NCBI GenBank assembly: GCA_030681555.1
Contig: JAUXRW010000031.1
Coordinates: forward strand, 1-47,847
DNA length: 47,847 nucleotides
Reading direction: 5' to 3'
Source of the DNA: Acidimicrobiales bacterium
GTDB lineage: Bacteria > Actinomycetota > Acidimicrobiia > Acidimicrobiales > VFJN01
The translations under genes were made by a program, and so were the position numbers. Below, piece after piece: positions 8,960-17,859 of the stretch; position 1 is the stretch's first letter, and each line of letters starts with the position of its first letter. The notes beneath the pieces were generated by a model. That model ran no database searches. It was given only the letters and a program-made list of their open reading frames with translations, and was not told the DNA's origin.

Positions 8960-10168
8960 TCAGAAGCTGATCGGCACGTAACGAGGGCCACGCACCTGGC
9001 CGCCCGTCCAGGTCACCGCGTCCGGATCGGACAAGGTGAAGGTGGGCACGTGCTCGAGGAAGGCCTCGATCGCAACCTGCAGCTCCATGCGGGCCAGGTT
9101 CGAACCCAGGCACCGGTGGATCCCCGAACCAAACGCGAAGTGCCGGTTGCGCTCCCGGTCGATCACGAATTCGTCCGCCCGATCGAACATCTCCGGGTCA
9201 TGGTTCCCAGCCGGGAACGCCATGAGAACCTTGTCCCCGGCCTTCATCGGACACCCCGCGTACTCGGTGTCCTCGGTTACGTAGCGCGCCATGGTCACCG
9301 GGCTGTACACCCGCAGGATCTCCTCCACCGCCATCGGCATCAGCGACGGCTCCGCCCGTAGCCGGGCCTGGTCCTCAGGGTGTGAAGCGAGATGCCAGAG
9401 GCCTGACGCGATGGCGCTCCACGTCGTGTCGATGCCGGCCACCAGCAGCAGGAAGCAGGTGCCGAGAAGGTGTTCGTCGGTCATCTCCTCCTCGGTTTCA
9501 GCCTCGATGAGCAGCGTCAGGAGGTCGTCGGGGCGCTCCCCTTCGGGGACGGCCCGTCGGGCCGCCACCTTCTCGGCGAAATAGGCGACGACTTCCCCGA
9601 GGGTGTCCATCGCCTTATCCATGTATTGGAAGCCCTCTTGGAGGAGCCGCACGACCCACCCGGTGAAGCGGCTCTCGTCTTCCAGCGGGACCCCGAGCAT
9701 GATGGCGATGACGCGCACCGGGATGTGCCGGGCGTAGTCGGCGGCAGCGTCGCCCGTGCCGTCGGCGAAGTGCTCCTCGATCAACCTGACAGCTCGGTCG
9801 TGCGTTATCGGGGTCATGCGGTCGATGGCGGAGGGGCCGAAGGCTGGAAGCAACAGGCGCCGGGCCCAGGTGTGGACCGGCGGGTCCGACGTGATCGGCG
9901 GGGCAGACAGAAAGTCCTCGCCGACCATGTTCTCGAATGGGGAGATGACGGCGATGTCGCGCGACGAGAACCGCTCCACGTCGTGTGCGATGGCAGCGAG
10001 GTCCTCGTAACGGACGGGCAGCCAGGTGCGCTGGCGGCGCTCCGTGAACGCGATTGGGCACCGCGCCCGCTGCTCCTCCCAGCGGTGCTCGGGGTGCACC
10101 ACGTAGTCCCGGTCGAGGATGTCGAAGTCGTCGGCCCAGTTCGTGATGGGGTCGGTGAGGTCGGTCAT
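8960..10168 (-). CDS. cytochrome P450 (paralogue 1 of 3)
   Basis: A 402-aa soluble bacterial P450. The I-helix oxygen-activation motif is AGIDTT (244-249), the K-helix ExxR is Glu283-Arg286, and the haem loop FGSGIHRCLG places the axial ligand at Cys353. It needs a ferredoxin and ferredoxin reductase for electrons; the nearest ferredoxin gene is at 20821-21027. Its sequence is strikingly close to the P450s at 10401-11651 and 19590-20795, with shared N-terminal RTWLPVRYEDL-type and C-terminal WTGGQVRGPR segments, so the three are recent duplicates. The upstream region is divergent with the second P450. The substrate is unknown; hydroxylation of a terpenoid or sterol-like ring or chain is the contextual guess. 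Confidence 0.93.
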   Translation of the reverse strand: MTDLTDPITNWADDFDILDRDYVVHPEHRWEEQRARCPIAFTERRQRTWLPVRYEDLAAIAHDVERFSSRDIAVISPFENMVGEDFLSAPPITSDPPVHTWARRLLLPAFGPSAIDRMTPITHDRAVRLIEEHFADGTGDAAADYARHIPVRVIAIMLGVPLEDESRFTGWVVRLLQEGFQYMDKAMDTLGEVVAYFAEKVAARRAVPEGERPDDLLTLLIEAETEEEMTDEHLLGTCFLLLVAGIDTTWSAIASGLWHLASHPEDQARLRAEPSLMPMAVEEILRVYSPVTMARYVTEDTEYAGCPMKAGDKVLMAFPAGNHDPEMFDRADEFVIDRERNRHFAFGSGIHRCLGSNLARMELQVAIEAFLEHVPTFTLSDPDAVTWTGGQVRGPRYVPISF

Positions 10169-10344
10169 GGTGTTGTTCTCGTCTCAGTTCCGGGGCTCGC
10201 TCGCGACGCCATCGGCGACGCCACGACAAGACACTAGACGGAATTCATCTCGCGTCGCTACCCACTGGTTGACCGAGACCGGCGGGCGGGCTGATCGCGG
10301 GGGCCACGGTCTCTTGCCAGAGGCCGGACTCCGGTTCTGGGTGT

Positions 10345-10374
10345 CATGAGATAGGTCACGTTGCATGTAGTATG
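10345..10374 (+). promoter_or_regulatory. 30-bp CATG-N15-CATGTA-NN-ATG element, copy 1
   Basis: The element lies 27-56 nt upstream of the second P450 and ends at the ATG of a short upstream ORF. The same layout, with an identical 19-nt distance between the two CATG words, occurs at 21025-21054 (upstream of ferredoxin) and 39513-39542 (next to a P450 fossil). With copy 3 it also shares ATAGGTC and CATGTAG. It is probably an operator or extended promoter for P450-type genes. Confidence 0.5.
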
Positions 10375-10401
10375 GCGAGCACCAACTCGGAGGAAACGTG
10401 A
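10372..10401 (+). CDS. possible 9-aa upstream ORF of P450 paralogue 2
   Basis: ATG 10372 opens nine codons (MASTNSEET) closed by TGA at 10399-10401, overlapping the P450 ATG as TGATG. The P450 Shine-Dalgarno GGAGG (10389-10393) lies inside this ORF. It could be a coupling leader, or the residual start of a lost gene, since the ferredoxin gene also begins ATGGCG after the same upstream element. Confidence 0.25.
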   Translation: MASTNSEET

Positions 10402-11651
10402 TGACCGACACCACACCTGAAGCGGGCGTGCATTTTCGCACAGACGTAGTACAGGATTACGGGCCGGTGGGGGATTGGGCCACGGACTTCGACATCCTGG
10501 ATGAGGACTACGTCGTGCACCCGGAGCGCCGGTGGGACGAGCAGCGAGAGCGTTGCCCCATCGCCCTCACGCAGCGCCGCCAGCGTACCTGGCTTCCCGT
10601 ACGCTACGAGGACCTCTCAGAGATCGCCCACGACGTGGAGCGGTTCTCCTCGCGGGACATCACCGTCGTCTCGCCGTTCGACCAGCCGCTCAACGACCTC
10701 ATGCCAGTTCCGCCGATCAGCTCTGACCCGCCCGTGCACACCTGGGCCCGGCGGCTGCTGTTGCCGGCCTTCGGACCGTCGGCCGTCGAGCAGATGACCC
10801 CCATCACCCGAGCGTTGTCGATCAAGCTGATCGAGGAGCACTTCTCCGATGGAGGCGGAGACGCCGCGGCGGACTACGCCCGCCACATCCCCGTGCGCAT
10901 CATCGCCCAGATGCTCGGCATTCCCCTGGAGGACGAGGACAAGTTCACGGGCTGGGTGGTGCGCACGCTGCAGAACGGCTTCCAGAACATCGATGGCGCC
11001 ATGGACGCCCTCGGCGAGATGACCATGTACTTCTCCGGCAAGATCGCCGAGCGCCGGGCCATGCCCCAAGGTTCGCGGCCCGACGACGTGCTCACCATGC
11101 TCATCGAGGCCGAGACCGAAGAGCCTATGAGCGACAGCCATCTCTTCGGAAGCGTCTTCCTGCTCCTCATCGCGGGCATCGACACCACTTGGAGTGCGAT
11201 CGGATCCTCCCTCTGGCACCTGGCCACGCACCCGGAGGACCAGCAGCGGCTGCGGGACAACCCGGCGCTGATGCCGAGCGCGGTGGAGGAGTTCCTTCGG
11301 GTCTACAGCCCGGTCACGATGGCCCGGTACGTCACCCAGGACACCGAGTTCCAGGGATGTCCCATGCGGGAGGGCGACAAGATCCTGATGGCCTTCCCGG
11401 CCGGCAACCAGGATCCAGAGATGTTCGAGGACGCCGATCAGGTGCGCATCGACCGCCAGAAGAACCGGCACTTCGCGTTCGGCGCCGGCATCCATCGCTG
11501 TCTTGGGTCGAACCTCGCCCGCATGGAGATGAAGGTCGCAGTGGAGACGTTCCTCGAGCGGGTCCCGACCTTCGAGCTCGCCGATCCCGCCGCCGTCACC
11601 TGGACCGGCGGCCAGGTGCGTGGCCCGCGGTGCGTGCCGATCCGCTACTGA
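10401..11651 (+). CDS. cytochrome P450 (paralogue 2 of 3)
   Basis: A 416-aa P450. It has AGIDTT in the I helix, an EEFLR ExxR motif and FGAGIHRCLG with Cys367 as haem ligand. Compared with paralogue 1 it has a longer N-terminus (EAGVHFRTDVVQDYGPVGDW) before the common DFDILDEDYVVHPERRW block. GGAGG lies 7 nt before ATG 10401; a GTG immediately upstream (10398) is an alternative start. It is divergent from paralogue 1 across a 232-bp region and followed by a convergent thioesterase gene. No ferredoxin is adjacent, so electrons must come from a protein encoded elsewhere, perhaps the ferredoxin at 20821-21027. Confidence 0.93.
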   Translation: MTDTTPEAGVHFRTDVVQDYGPVGDWATDFDILDEDYVVHPERRWDEQRERCPIALTQRRQRTWLPVRYEDLSEIAHDVERFSSRDITVVSPFDQPLNDLMPVPPISSDPPVHTWARRLLLPAFGPSAVEQMTPITRALSIKLIEEHFSDGGGDAAADYARHIPVRIIAQMLGIPLEDEDKFTGWVVRTLQNGFQNIDGAMDALGEMTMYFSGKIAERRAMPQGSRPDDVLTMLIEAETEEPMSDSHLFGSVFLLLIAGIDTTWSAIGSSLWHLATHPEDQQRLRDNPALMPSAVEEFLRVYSPVTMARYVTQDTEFQGCPMREGDKILMAFPAGNQDPEMFEDADQVRIDRQKNRHFAFGAGIHRCLGSNLARMEMKVAVETFLERVPTFELADPAAVTWTGGQVRGPRCVPIRY

Positions 11652-11688
11652 CAGCCGAGGCGGCTACGGCACGCTGGCGTGCCGAGCA

Positions 11689-12369
11689 CTAGGAGACCTG
11701 GAATCGTTCGAGGTCCACGGTGATGAACACCGCGTGGGCCCGGACGAACACCCGGCCTTCGGCAGTGCCCGTGCAGGAGATGAACAGCTTGCGGCGCTCC
11801 CGCCGCTCCAACCAGGCGCGGAACTCGATCGCCTCGCGCATCGGACAGGGTCCCTCGTACCGCAGCGAGAGCTCGCCGGTGAACGCCATCTCACCGATGA
11901 GGGGAAGCAGGCCGCCGATGGTCTCGTCCACGCATGCGGCGACGATCCCGCCGTGTGCGCGCCCGGGTGCGCCCTCCCAGCCGTCCTGGAGGGTGACCAC
12001 CCCGATCGCGGCCTCGCCGTCGTGGCCGACGCGGAGCCCCATCGTGAGCGGGTTGGCGGATCCGGACACGGGAGAGTCGTGGAACATGTCGATGAACGCG
12101 CCATCCTCGACCACCTCCCCGAGGGCCCGGCCCTCGAGGATGGCACGGGCCAACCGAGGACTCCCCGCCACCTCGCCGCCCCTGTCTCGGCGCGGCTCCG
12201 CCTCGATCTCCGATGCGAGCCGGGCGGCCTCATCGGCGATCCGGCGCAGGACGCCAGGATCGGCGCGGTGGCCCACCAGGGCGTGGCTGAGCCGGTTCAG
12301 TGCCGCAGCCGCATCGACTCGGTTCGCCAGATCGGTCTCGTCACCGAAGCAGGGCGGTGCGCTCGTCAT
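11689..12369 (-). CDS. hotdog-fold (PaaI-like) thioesterase with N-terminal extension
   Basis: A 226-aa protein. The C-terminal half is a hotdog domain with RAHGGIVAACVDETIGG as the active-site helix. The first ~90 residues are an Ala/Arg/Glu-rich helical region with no family I recognise. It probably hydrolyses an acyl-CoA. ATG 12369 is preceded by a weak AGG; the true start could be slightly different. It converges with the P450 at 10401-11651 and is divergent from the exported protein at 12546. Confidence 0.8.
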   Translation of the reverse strand: MTSAPPCFGDETDLANRVDAAAALNRLSHALVGHRADPGVLRRIADEAARLASEIEAEPRRDRGGEVAGSPRLARAILEGRALGEVVEDGAFIDMFHDSPVSGSANPLTMGLRVGHDGEAAIGVVTLQDGWEGAPGRAHGGIVAACVDETIGGLLPLIGEMAFTGELSLRYEGPCPMREAIEFRAWLERRERRKLFISCTGTAEGRVFVRAHAVFITVDLERFQVS

Positions 12370-12545
12370 CACCTGAGTCTGTCCGACGTGCGGTCCGCAG
12401 GCCGAACCGTCGCACCTCCACGAGGTGGCCTCGCGCCCTCGAATGTCTCTCGCTGAGCAGGAAATCGCCAATGTGTGGCGAATGCACTTGAGACAACGTA
12501 TCGTCGTCGTGTCGGTTCTCTGCCGACGATCGTCCGGGGGGACCG
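12370..12545. promoter_or_regulatory. divergent intergenic region with TCGCCA/TGGCGA inverted repeat
   Basis: A 176-bp divergent region between the thioesterase and the transporter operon. A 6-bp inverted repeat, TCGCCA-N5-TGGCGA (12465-12481), is followed by TTGAGA (12488-12493), a -35 candidate for the plus operon, with no convincing -10. A repressor site for either gene is plausible but unproven. Confidence 0.3.
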
Positions 12546-14006
12546 ATGGGCCACAACACTTGGCGTACTCGCTACCGGCGGGTGGCTGCGGCCGGAGCAG
12601 CGGCGGTGGTCCTCTTCGCCATCGCGGCCCAATTTCCCCGGGCGGTCGCCCAGGAGCCGGCCCCGGAGGACCCCCCGACAGCAGACACGGCCAGCTCCGG
12701 TGACACGGCCAGCTCCGGTGGCGAGACGCTGGCGCTGGCCAACGGGCAGCTCCTCGTCGTCGCGCCCTTTGCCGGGGGGCTCGCCTTGCCGGTGAAGGTG
12801 GGCACCTCCGGGGCCCGGGTGCGGGGCCAGTCGGCGACCGCGTCCTCGGCCGTGCTCGACCTGGGACTGGTCGGCGAGCTGGGCCTCCTGGCTGTGGCCA
12901 ACAGCCCGACACTGCAGCGCCTCGGCATCGATACCTCGGACGCGGCCCGCTACACGCCTCTGCCACGACCGGTGACGGCCGACTCACGAGCAGAGGTAGA
13001 GGTCGACCGCCGCCTGGCCCTCGACGCTGCCCGCCTGGGCCCGCTCGTCGTTGGCGCCGGGCACGAGACGGTACGGGCCCCGGAGGGGGGGCCGGCCGTG
13101 AGCCGAACCGAGCTGGCGGACCTCGACCTCGATCTCGGCCTCGTCCGCATCAAGTTGGCGGGGGGTGTCGCCGAGACGAGCGCGAGCTCGACGGACGCTC
13201 GCGGCACGATCGCCTTCGGCGAGTTCCGCGTGGACAGCGCCGGGGCGCCGCTGGTGCTGCTCCGGGGCATCGAATGGAACGTCGAGCAACAGCTCGGCGC
13301 CGAACCGGTGGCGGCGTTCAGCCTCGGAACCGCACACGTCGCCGGCGTGCCGTTCGCAGCGCCCGGGGCCGAGGACCTGGCGGTCCTCGGCACGCAGATC
13401 AACGACCTGCTCGCGCCATCAGGGCTGTCGCTCCAGCTGCCGACGGTCACGGCCGACGGCGTGAGCTCCTTGCGGCTCATGGCGCGTGACTCCCCGGCCG
13501 CCTTCCAGTACCTGAACCCGGTGTACTCCGTGGCGTTGGCCGAAGCCGTCAACCAGGCCGAGGCGGCGCTGGTCGGTGGCGTGCCGGAGACCGGGCTGGC
13601 CGTCACGGTGGCCAACGTCGTGCTCGCCGCCGCGACCGGGAGGGGCGGTCTTTCCCTCGACCTCGGCGGCCTCACCGTCGACGTCGCCCGAACGCCCGTG
13701 GAGTCGTATGCGTACGCGTCGTCGCCGTCAGCGGGCCCTGCGCAACCCTCAGCTCCGCCCGGTCCGCGACCGGCATCCAGCACGAACCGGATCCCCGCCG
13801 CCACCGCCGCGCCTGGGCCCGCGCCAACCCCGGCCGACTCGGCCCGACCGCCGGCGGCCCCCGTGGCCGACGCCGTCGCGACGGTGGCGTCGGTGGCGAC
13901 CGAGGACCTGCCGGCGGCGCTCGTGCTCGGACTGGGCGCCGCCGCCATTGCGGCGGCTGCGGTCGCCGATCGCCGCCGCATCGCCGACTGGGAGGCGCCA
14001 CCGTGA
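12546..14006 (+). CDS. exported, C-terminally anchored protein of unknown function
   Basis: 486 aa. The N-terminus has basic residues (RTRYRR), a hydrophobic stretch at about 13-30 and an AVAQ-EP signal-peptidase-like site near 36. A low-complexity Pro/Ala/Thr linker spans about 390-440. A C-terminal hydrophobic helix (LVLGLGAAAIAAAAVA) is followed by Arg-rich residues, as in a cell-surface anchor. The middle is beta-rich with no recognisable domain; VDLGLVRIKLAGG-type segments alternate. Its stop overlaps the substrate-binding protein start (GTGA), so it should serve the same uptake system, for example as a surface capture or docking protein. It contains a 2 x 18-bp tandem repeat at 12684-12719. 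Confidence 0.75.
   Translation: MGHNTWRTRYRRVAAAGAAAVVLFAIAAQFPRAVAQEPAPEDPPTADTASSGDTASSGGETLALANGQLLVVAPFAGGLALPVKVGTSGARVRGQSATASSAVLDLGLVGELGLLAVANSPTLQRLGIDTSDAARYTPLPRPVTADSRAEVEVDRRLALDAARLGPLVVGAGHETVRAPEGGPAVSRTELADLDLDLGLVRIKLAGGVAETSASSTDARGTIAFGEFRVDSAGAPLVLLRGIEWNVEQQLGAEPVAAFSLGTAHVAGVPFAAPGAEDLAVLGTQINDLLAPSGLSLQLPTVTADGVSSLRLMARDSPAAFQYLNPVYSVALAEAVNQAEAALVGGVPETGLAVTVANVVLAAATGRGGLSLDLGGLTVDVARTPVESYAYASSPSAGPAQPSAPPGPRPASSTNRIPAATAAPGPAPTPADSARPPAAPVADAVATVASVATEDLPAALVLGLGAAAIAAAAVADRRRIADWEAPP
12684..12719 (+). repeat. 2 x 18-bp tandem repeat within the exported protein gene
   Basis: GACACGGCCAGCTCCGGT occurs twice in tandem and in frame, encoding repeated DTASSG just after the signal peptide. 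It looks like slippage in a flexible linker. Confidence 0.9.
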
Positions 14007-15655
14007 GACCCGTAGCCGGCCGCGACGTTCCGAAGCTCATGCTCGGCGGCTATCTCCCGCTCGCCGCGTTCCTGGTGGTGTGCGCCCTGCTCGTCGCCTT
14101 CGTGCCCAGCGTCCCACCGACCGACACCGCCGTCGGGGCCGTCGGTGGCGGCGGTGTCGACGCTGCTGGGCCATCGCAAGGCTCTGCTGGTGGTTCCGGC
14201 CCGGACGGGGCGACCGCCACCACGGTGGGCGGCGCCGCGGCCTCCGGCCCGATGGCGCCACCGGCAACCCCGGGCGGCACGGTGGCACTGGCCGACACCT
14301 GCGCCGGAGGCGACCGCCAGACGCGCGAGCCCTACTCCCCGCCGTGCATCACCTTCGAAGGCGACAACGGGGGCGCCACCGCCCCGGGTGTCACCGCCGA
14401 CACCATCACCGTCACCTTCCGTGAAGGTGATCTACCCAGCGTGTACGCGGTGGCCGGGCAGGTGGCCGAGAAGGCCAACATCCGCGACACCCAGGACGAC
14501 ATCCGCCGCACCATCGAGGCCTACGCCGACTACTTCAACGAGCACTTCCAGATGTACGGCCGCCGGGTCGAGATAAAGTTCTTCAAGGGCCAGGGCGACC
14601 AGCTGAGCGAGTTCTTCGGCGGCGGGGCCGAGGGCGCCAACGCCGACGCCATCCAAGTCGCCCAGGAGATCGGCGCGTTCGCCGACCTGTCGGTCCTCAC
14701 CACCCCGTACGCCGAGGCGCTCGTCCGTCAAAAGGTCGTGGCGATCCCGCCCGTGCACATGTCGCAGCGTTGGTACGACGAGCACGCCCCCTACGCCTAC
14801 GGCGTGCTCGTCGACTGCTCGAGGTTGGCGTCGTCGTTCGTGGACTGGACCATGAAGCGGCTCTGGGGCCGGCCGGCCCAGTACGCGGGCGACCCCGCGC
14901 TCCGCGGCCAGGAGCGACGCATCGGCCTCATCGTTCCCGAAGAACCCTGGTACCAGGAGTGCGGCAACTCCGGGACTGCGGAGCTCGAAGCTCGGGGCGG
15001 CGCGTTCGCGCATCGCATCAACTACACGCTCGACTTCCAACGACTGTCGCAGGAAGCGGCCGGGATGATCGCCCAGATGAAGGATCGCGGCGTCACCACC
15101 GTGGCCTGCATATGCGACCCGGTGCTGCCGCTGTTCCTCACGACCCAGGCGACCCAGCAGGAGTACCGGCCAGAGTGGGTGGTCACGGGCAGCGCGCTCA
15201 CCGACGTGGACCTCCTGGGCCAGATCTACGACCCCGAGCAGTGGCGCCACGCCTTCGGGATCAGCTTCCTCAACGACATCCACCAGGGAGTGCGGTCGGA
15301 GTCCTACCGCGCCTACCGGGCCGTTCGCGACGACGAACCGGCGTTCATCCACGACATCCTGTACTACCCGATGCTGATCATGTTCCTCGGCGTGCACCTC
15401 GCGGGGCCGGAGCTGACCGCCCAGACGTTCCAGCAGGGACTCTTCTCGTACCCACCGACCTCTGGGGAGACCGGTCGCTGGTCCTTCAGCCCGGGCGACC
15501 GCACCGCAACCGACGACGCTCGGGAGATCTACTGGGACCCCAACGCGGTGTCGCCGTTCAACGGCGAACCCGGCCGCTGGATCACCACCCTGGAGGGCAA
15601 CCGCTACATCACCGACTGGCCCGAAGGCGACGCGGTGTTCCCGATCACGCCGTGA
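14003..15655 (+). CDS. ABC-transporter substrate-binding protein (branched-chain amino acid/LivK-like), membrane-anchored
   Basis: 550 aa. A single N-terminal hydrophobic segment (about 13-33, GGYLPLAAFLVVCALLVAFV) has no clear cleavage or lipobox Cys, so the protein is probably anchored. A Gly/Ala/Thr linker leads to a periplasmic-binding-type domain starting near residue 125 (GVTADTITVTF). The rest matches type I binding proteins of the Leu/Ile/Val family, which in actinobacteria often bind bulky carboxylates or sterols instead of amino acids. GTG 14003 overlaps the previous stop. It is followed directly by the fused permease and ATPase genes, so it should deliver the ligand to them. Confidence 0.85.
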   Translation: MRPVAGRDVPKLMLGGYLPLAAFLVVCALLVAFVPSVPPTDTAVGAVGGGGVDAAGPSQGSAGGSGPDGATATTVGGAAASGPMAPPATPGGTVALADTCAGGDRQTREPYSPPCITFEGDNGGATAPGVTADTITVTFREGDLPSVYAVAGQVAEKANIRDTQDDIRRTIEAYADYFNEHFQMYGRRVEIKFFKGQGDQLSEFFGGGAEGANADAIQVAQEIGAFADLSVLTTPYAEALVRQKVVAIPPVHMSQRWYDEHAPYAYGVLVDCSRLASSFVDWTMKRLWGRPAQYAGDPALRGQERRIGLIVPEEPWYQECGNSGTAELEARGGAFAHRINYTLDFQRLSQEAAGMIAQMKDRGVTTVACICDPVLPLFLTTQATQQEYRPEWVVTGSALTDVDLLGQIYDPEQWRHAFGISFLNDIHQGVRSESYRAYRAVRDDEPAFIHDILYYPMLIMFLGVHLAGPELTAQTFQQGLFSYPPTSGETGRWSFSPGDRTATDDAREIYWDPNAVSPFNGEPGRWITTLEGNRYITDWPEGDAVFPITP

Positions 15656-17859
15656 CCCGCTCTCGGACGTTCGACGTCGTCGACCCTCGCTGGCGGGTCC
15701 CGATGGCCCTCGCCGCCGCGGCGGTCGCCTGGGCAGTCCTCGCACGTGTCCTCCCGCACGGCATGCCCGTCGGCATCGTCGTGCTCGGCGCGGTCCTCGG
15801 GTCCTTGACCGGGCTGTCAGCGGTGGGACTCGTGCTCGTCTACCGGGCCAGCCGGGTCGTGAACTTCGCCCAGGCATCCCTCGGGTCGGCCGCGGGGGTG
15901 CTGGCCATCCTCGTGTTCATCTCGTGGGGATGGAACTACTTCCTGTGTCTCGTGCTCGGGCTGGCGGCGGCATCCGCGACCGGCGCGGCCGTCGACCGGC
16001 TGGTGATCCGCCGGTTCTTCTGGGCGCCGCGGCTCATCCTCACGCTGGCGACGATCGGCTTGGCGCAGGTGCTCGGCGGGGTCGAGCTCGGTCTCCCGAG
16101 CCTCTTCAACCAGCCCTTGGTGACCAACTCGTTCCGGACGCCTCTATCCGCGAGCTTCACCCTCGACCCGGTCCTGTTCACCGGCAACCACGTTTTGATC
16201 CTCGTGGCAGTCCCGATCGTCGCCGGGGCGCTGGCCTGGTTCCTGACCCGCACGTCGCTCGGCGTGGCGATCCGCGCCGCGTCGGAGAACGCCGAGCGGG
16301 CGATGGTGCTCGGGATCCCCGTCCGGCGCCTGTCAACGGTGGTGTGGGCCGTGGCCGGCGGGCTGTCGGCGCTGGCGATCATGCTCACTGCGCCGATCCA
16401 GGCGTTGCCGCCCACGGTGCTGTCGGGACCGTCGCTGCTGCTGCCGGCTCTGGCCGCTGCGGTGGTCGCTCGGATGGAGCACCTCGCCCGAGCCTTCTTC
16501 GCCGGCATCGGCATTGGCATCCTCCAGCAGGTGACGTTCTGGACCACGTCACGCTCCTCGGCCACCGACGTGGCGTTCCTGGTCGTGATCATGGTGGCGC
16601 TGCTGACCCAGCGCGACCGACTGTCGCGGGCCGACGACGCTGCCGCCTCGAGCTGGGTCTCGGCCGCCGAGGCGACACCGGTCCCGACCGAGCTGCGCGA
16701 CCTGCCCGAGGTGGTGTGGGCCCGGCGGGCCGTGCTGGCCACCGTGGCCGCGGCTGCGCTGGCCGCCCCGGCGATGCTGTCGGTGAGCCAGGTCAGCCTG
16801 GTGGGCACGGTGGCGTTGATCTACGCCCTCATCGGGGTGTCGCTCGTGGTGCTCACCGGCTGGGCAGGCCAGCTGAGCCTCGGCCAGTTCGCCCTGGCCG
16901 GCGTGGGCGGCGTCGTGGCCGCCAACCTCCTCGACGGCGACACGGACCTGCTGCTCGTCCTCGCCGGGGCCTGGGTCGGCGGGGCCGCCGGCGCCCTCCT
17001 CGTCGGCCTCCCGGCGCTGCGCATACGCGGGCTGTTCCTCGGCGTGACCACCCTGGCCTTGGCGGTGGCGATGTCCACCTACTTCCTCAACCCGAGCTAC
17101 TTCCCGGAGTGGCTCCCATCGGACCTCGAACGGCCGGTGGTGCTCACCCGCTTCGACCTCGCCGATGAGACCACCCTCTACTACTTCACCCTCCTCGTGG
17201 TGATCGCTGGCGCATGGGCTGCCCGCAACCTGCGCCATAGCCGCCTGGGCCGGTTGCTCGTCGCGGTGCGAGACAACGAGCGGGCCGCCCGCGCCCGGGG
17301 CATCGACGCCACGAAGATCAAGCTTTCAGCGTTCATCTTCAGCGGGGGACTCGCCGGGGTCGCCGGAGGGCTGCTCGTGCTGGCGCTCCTCACCGTCGGC
17401 TCGGGGACGTTCGCAGCCAAGCAGAGCTTCGACGCCTTCAGCATGGTCGTCGTCGGCGGCATGACCTCCGTCTCAGGGGCCGTGGTCGGCGCCTTCGTGC
17501 TCCGCTGGACGCAGTACGCCATCGGCGGGTCGCTCCAGCTGATCGTCACCGGGGCCGGCGTTCTGGCGCTGCTCCTGGCGTTCCCGGGCGGGGTCGGTCA
17601 GCTGCTGACCAGCGCCCGCGACCGCTACCTCCGCGCCGTCGCAGCACGGCGAGGATTGGTGGTCCCGAGCCTGATCGCCGACATGGCGCTGCCCGAGGCC
17701 TCGGCGCCGCCGGCGCGTCGCCTCGAGGACCTTCTGGGCTCTCGCCGTGCCGGCGAGCCGTCGACAGTGGCAGAGGTCGAAGGGCTGCGCCGGGAGGGTG
17801 CCGAGCTGCGGCAGCGGCTGGAGGAACTCGAGCGCGCCGTCCAGCGGGGACCGACGTGA
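15652..17859 (+). CDS. fused LivH-LivM ABC-transporter permease
   Basis: 735 aa combining both membrane subunits normally encoded by two genes. Residues ~25-325 match LivH (GLSAVGLVLVYRASRVVNFAQ, then IRAASENAERAMVLGIP, the coupling-loop EAA-like segment). Residues ~365-660 match LivM (LTGWAGQLSLGQFALAGVGG and LRIRGLFLGVTTLALAVA, with AVRDNERAARARGID as the second coupling loop). The last ~75 residues are cytoplasmic and end in a short coiled coil (VEGLRREGAELRQRLEELE). Both ends overlap neighbours in GTGA. It should form the whole transmembrane pore for the ligand of the preceding binding protein. Confidence 0.9.
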   Translation: MTRSRTFDVVDPRWRVPMALAAAAVAWAVLARVLPHGMPVGIVVLGAVLGSLTGLSAVGLVLVYRASRVVNFAQASLGSAAGVLAILVFISWGWNYFLCLVLGLAAASATGAAVDRLVIRRFFWAPRLILTLATIGLAQVLGGVELGLPSLFNQPLVTNSFRTPLSASFTLDPVLFTGNHVLILVAVPIVAGALAWFLTRTSLGVAIRAASENAERAMVLGIPVRRLSTVVWAVAGGLSALAIMLTAPIQALPPTVLSGPSLLLPALAAAVVARMEHLARAFFAGIGIGILQQVTFWTTSRSSATDVAFLVVIMVALLTQRDRLSRADDAAASSWVSAAEATPVPTELRDLPEVVWARRAVLATVAAAALAAPAMLSVSQVSLVGTVALIYALIGVSLVVLTGWAGQLSLGQFALAGVGGVVAANLLDGDTDLLLVLAGAWVGGAAGALLVGLPALRIRGLFLGVTTLALAVAMSTYFLNPSYFPEWLPSDLERPVVLTRFDLADETTLYYFTLLVVIAGAWAARNLRHSRLGRLLVAVRDNERAARARGIDATKIKLSAFIFSGGLAGVAGGLLVLALLTVGSGTFAAKQSFDAFSMVVVGGMTSVSGAVVGAFVLRWTQYAIGGSLQLIVTGAGVLALLLAFPGGVGQLLTSARDRYLRAVAARRGLVVPSLIADMALPEASAPPARRLEDLLGSRRAGEPSTVAEVEGLRREGAELRQRLEELERAVQRGPT

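Noticed and set aside
12684-12719. CRISPR-like or regulatory repeat
   Set aside because: Only two adjacent in-frame units without spacers; it is a coding repeat.
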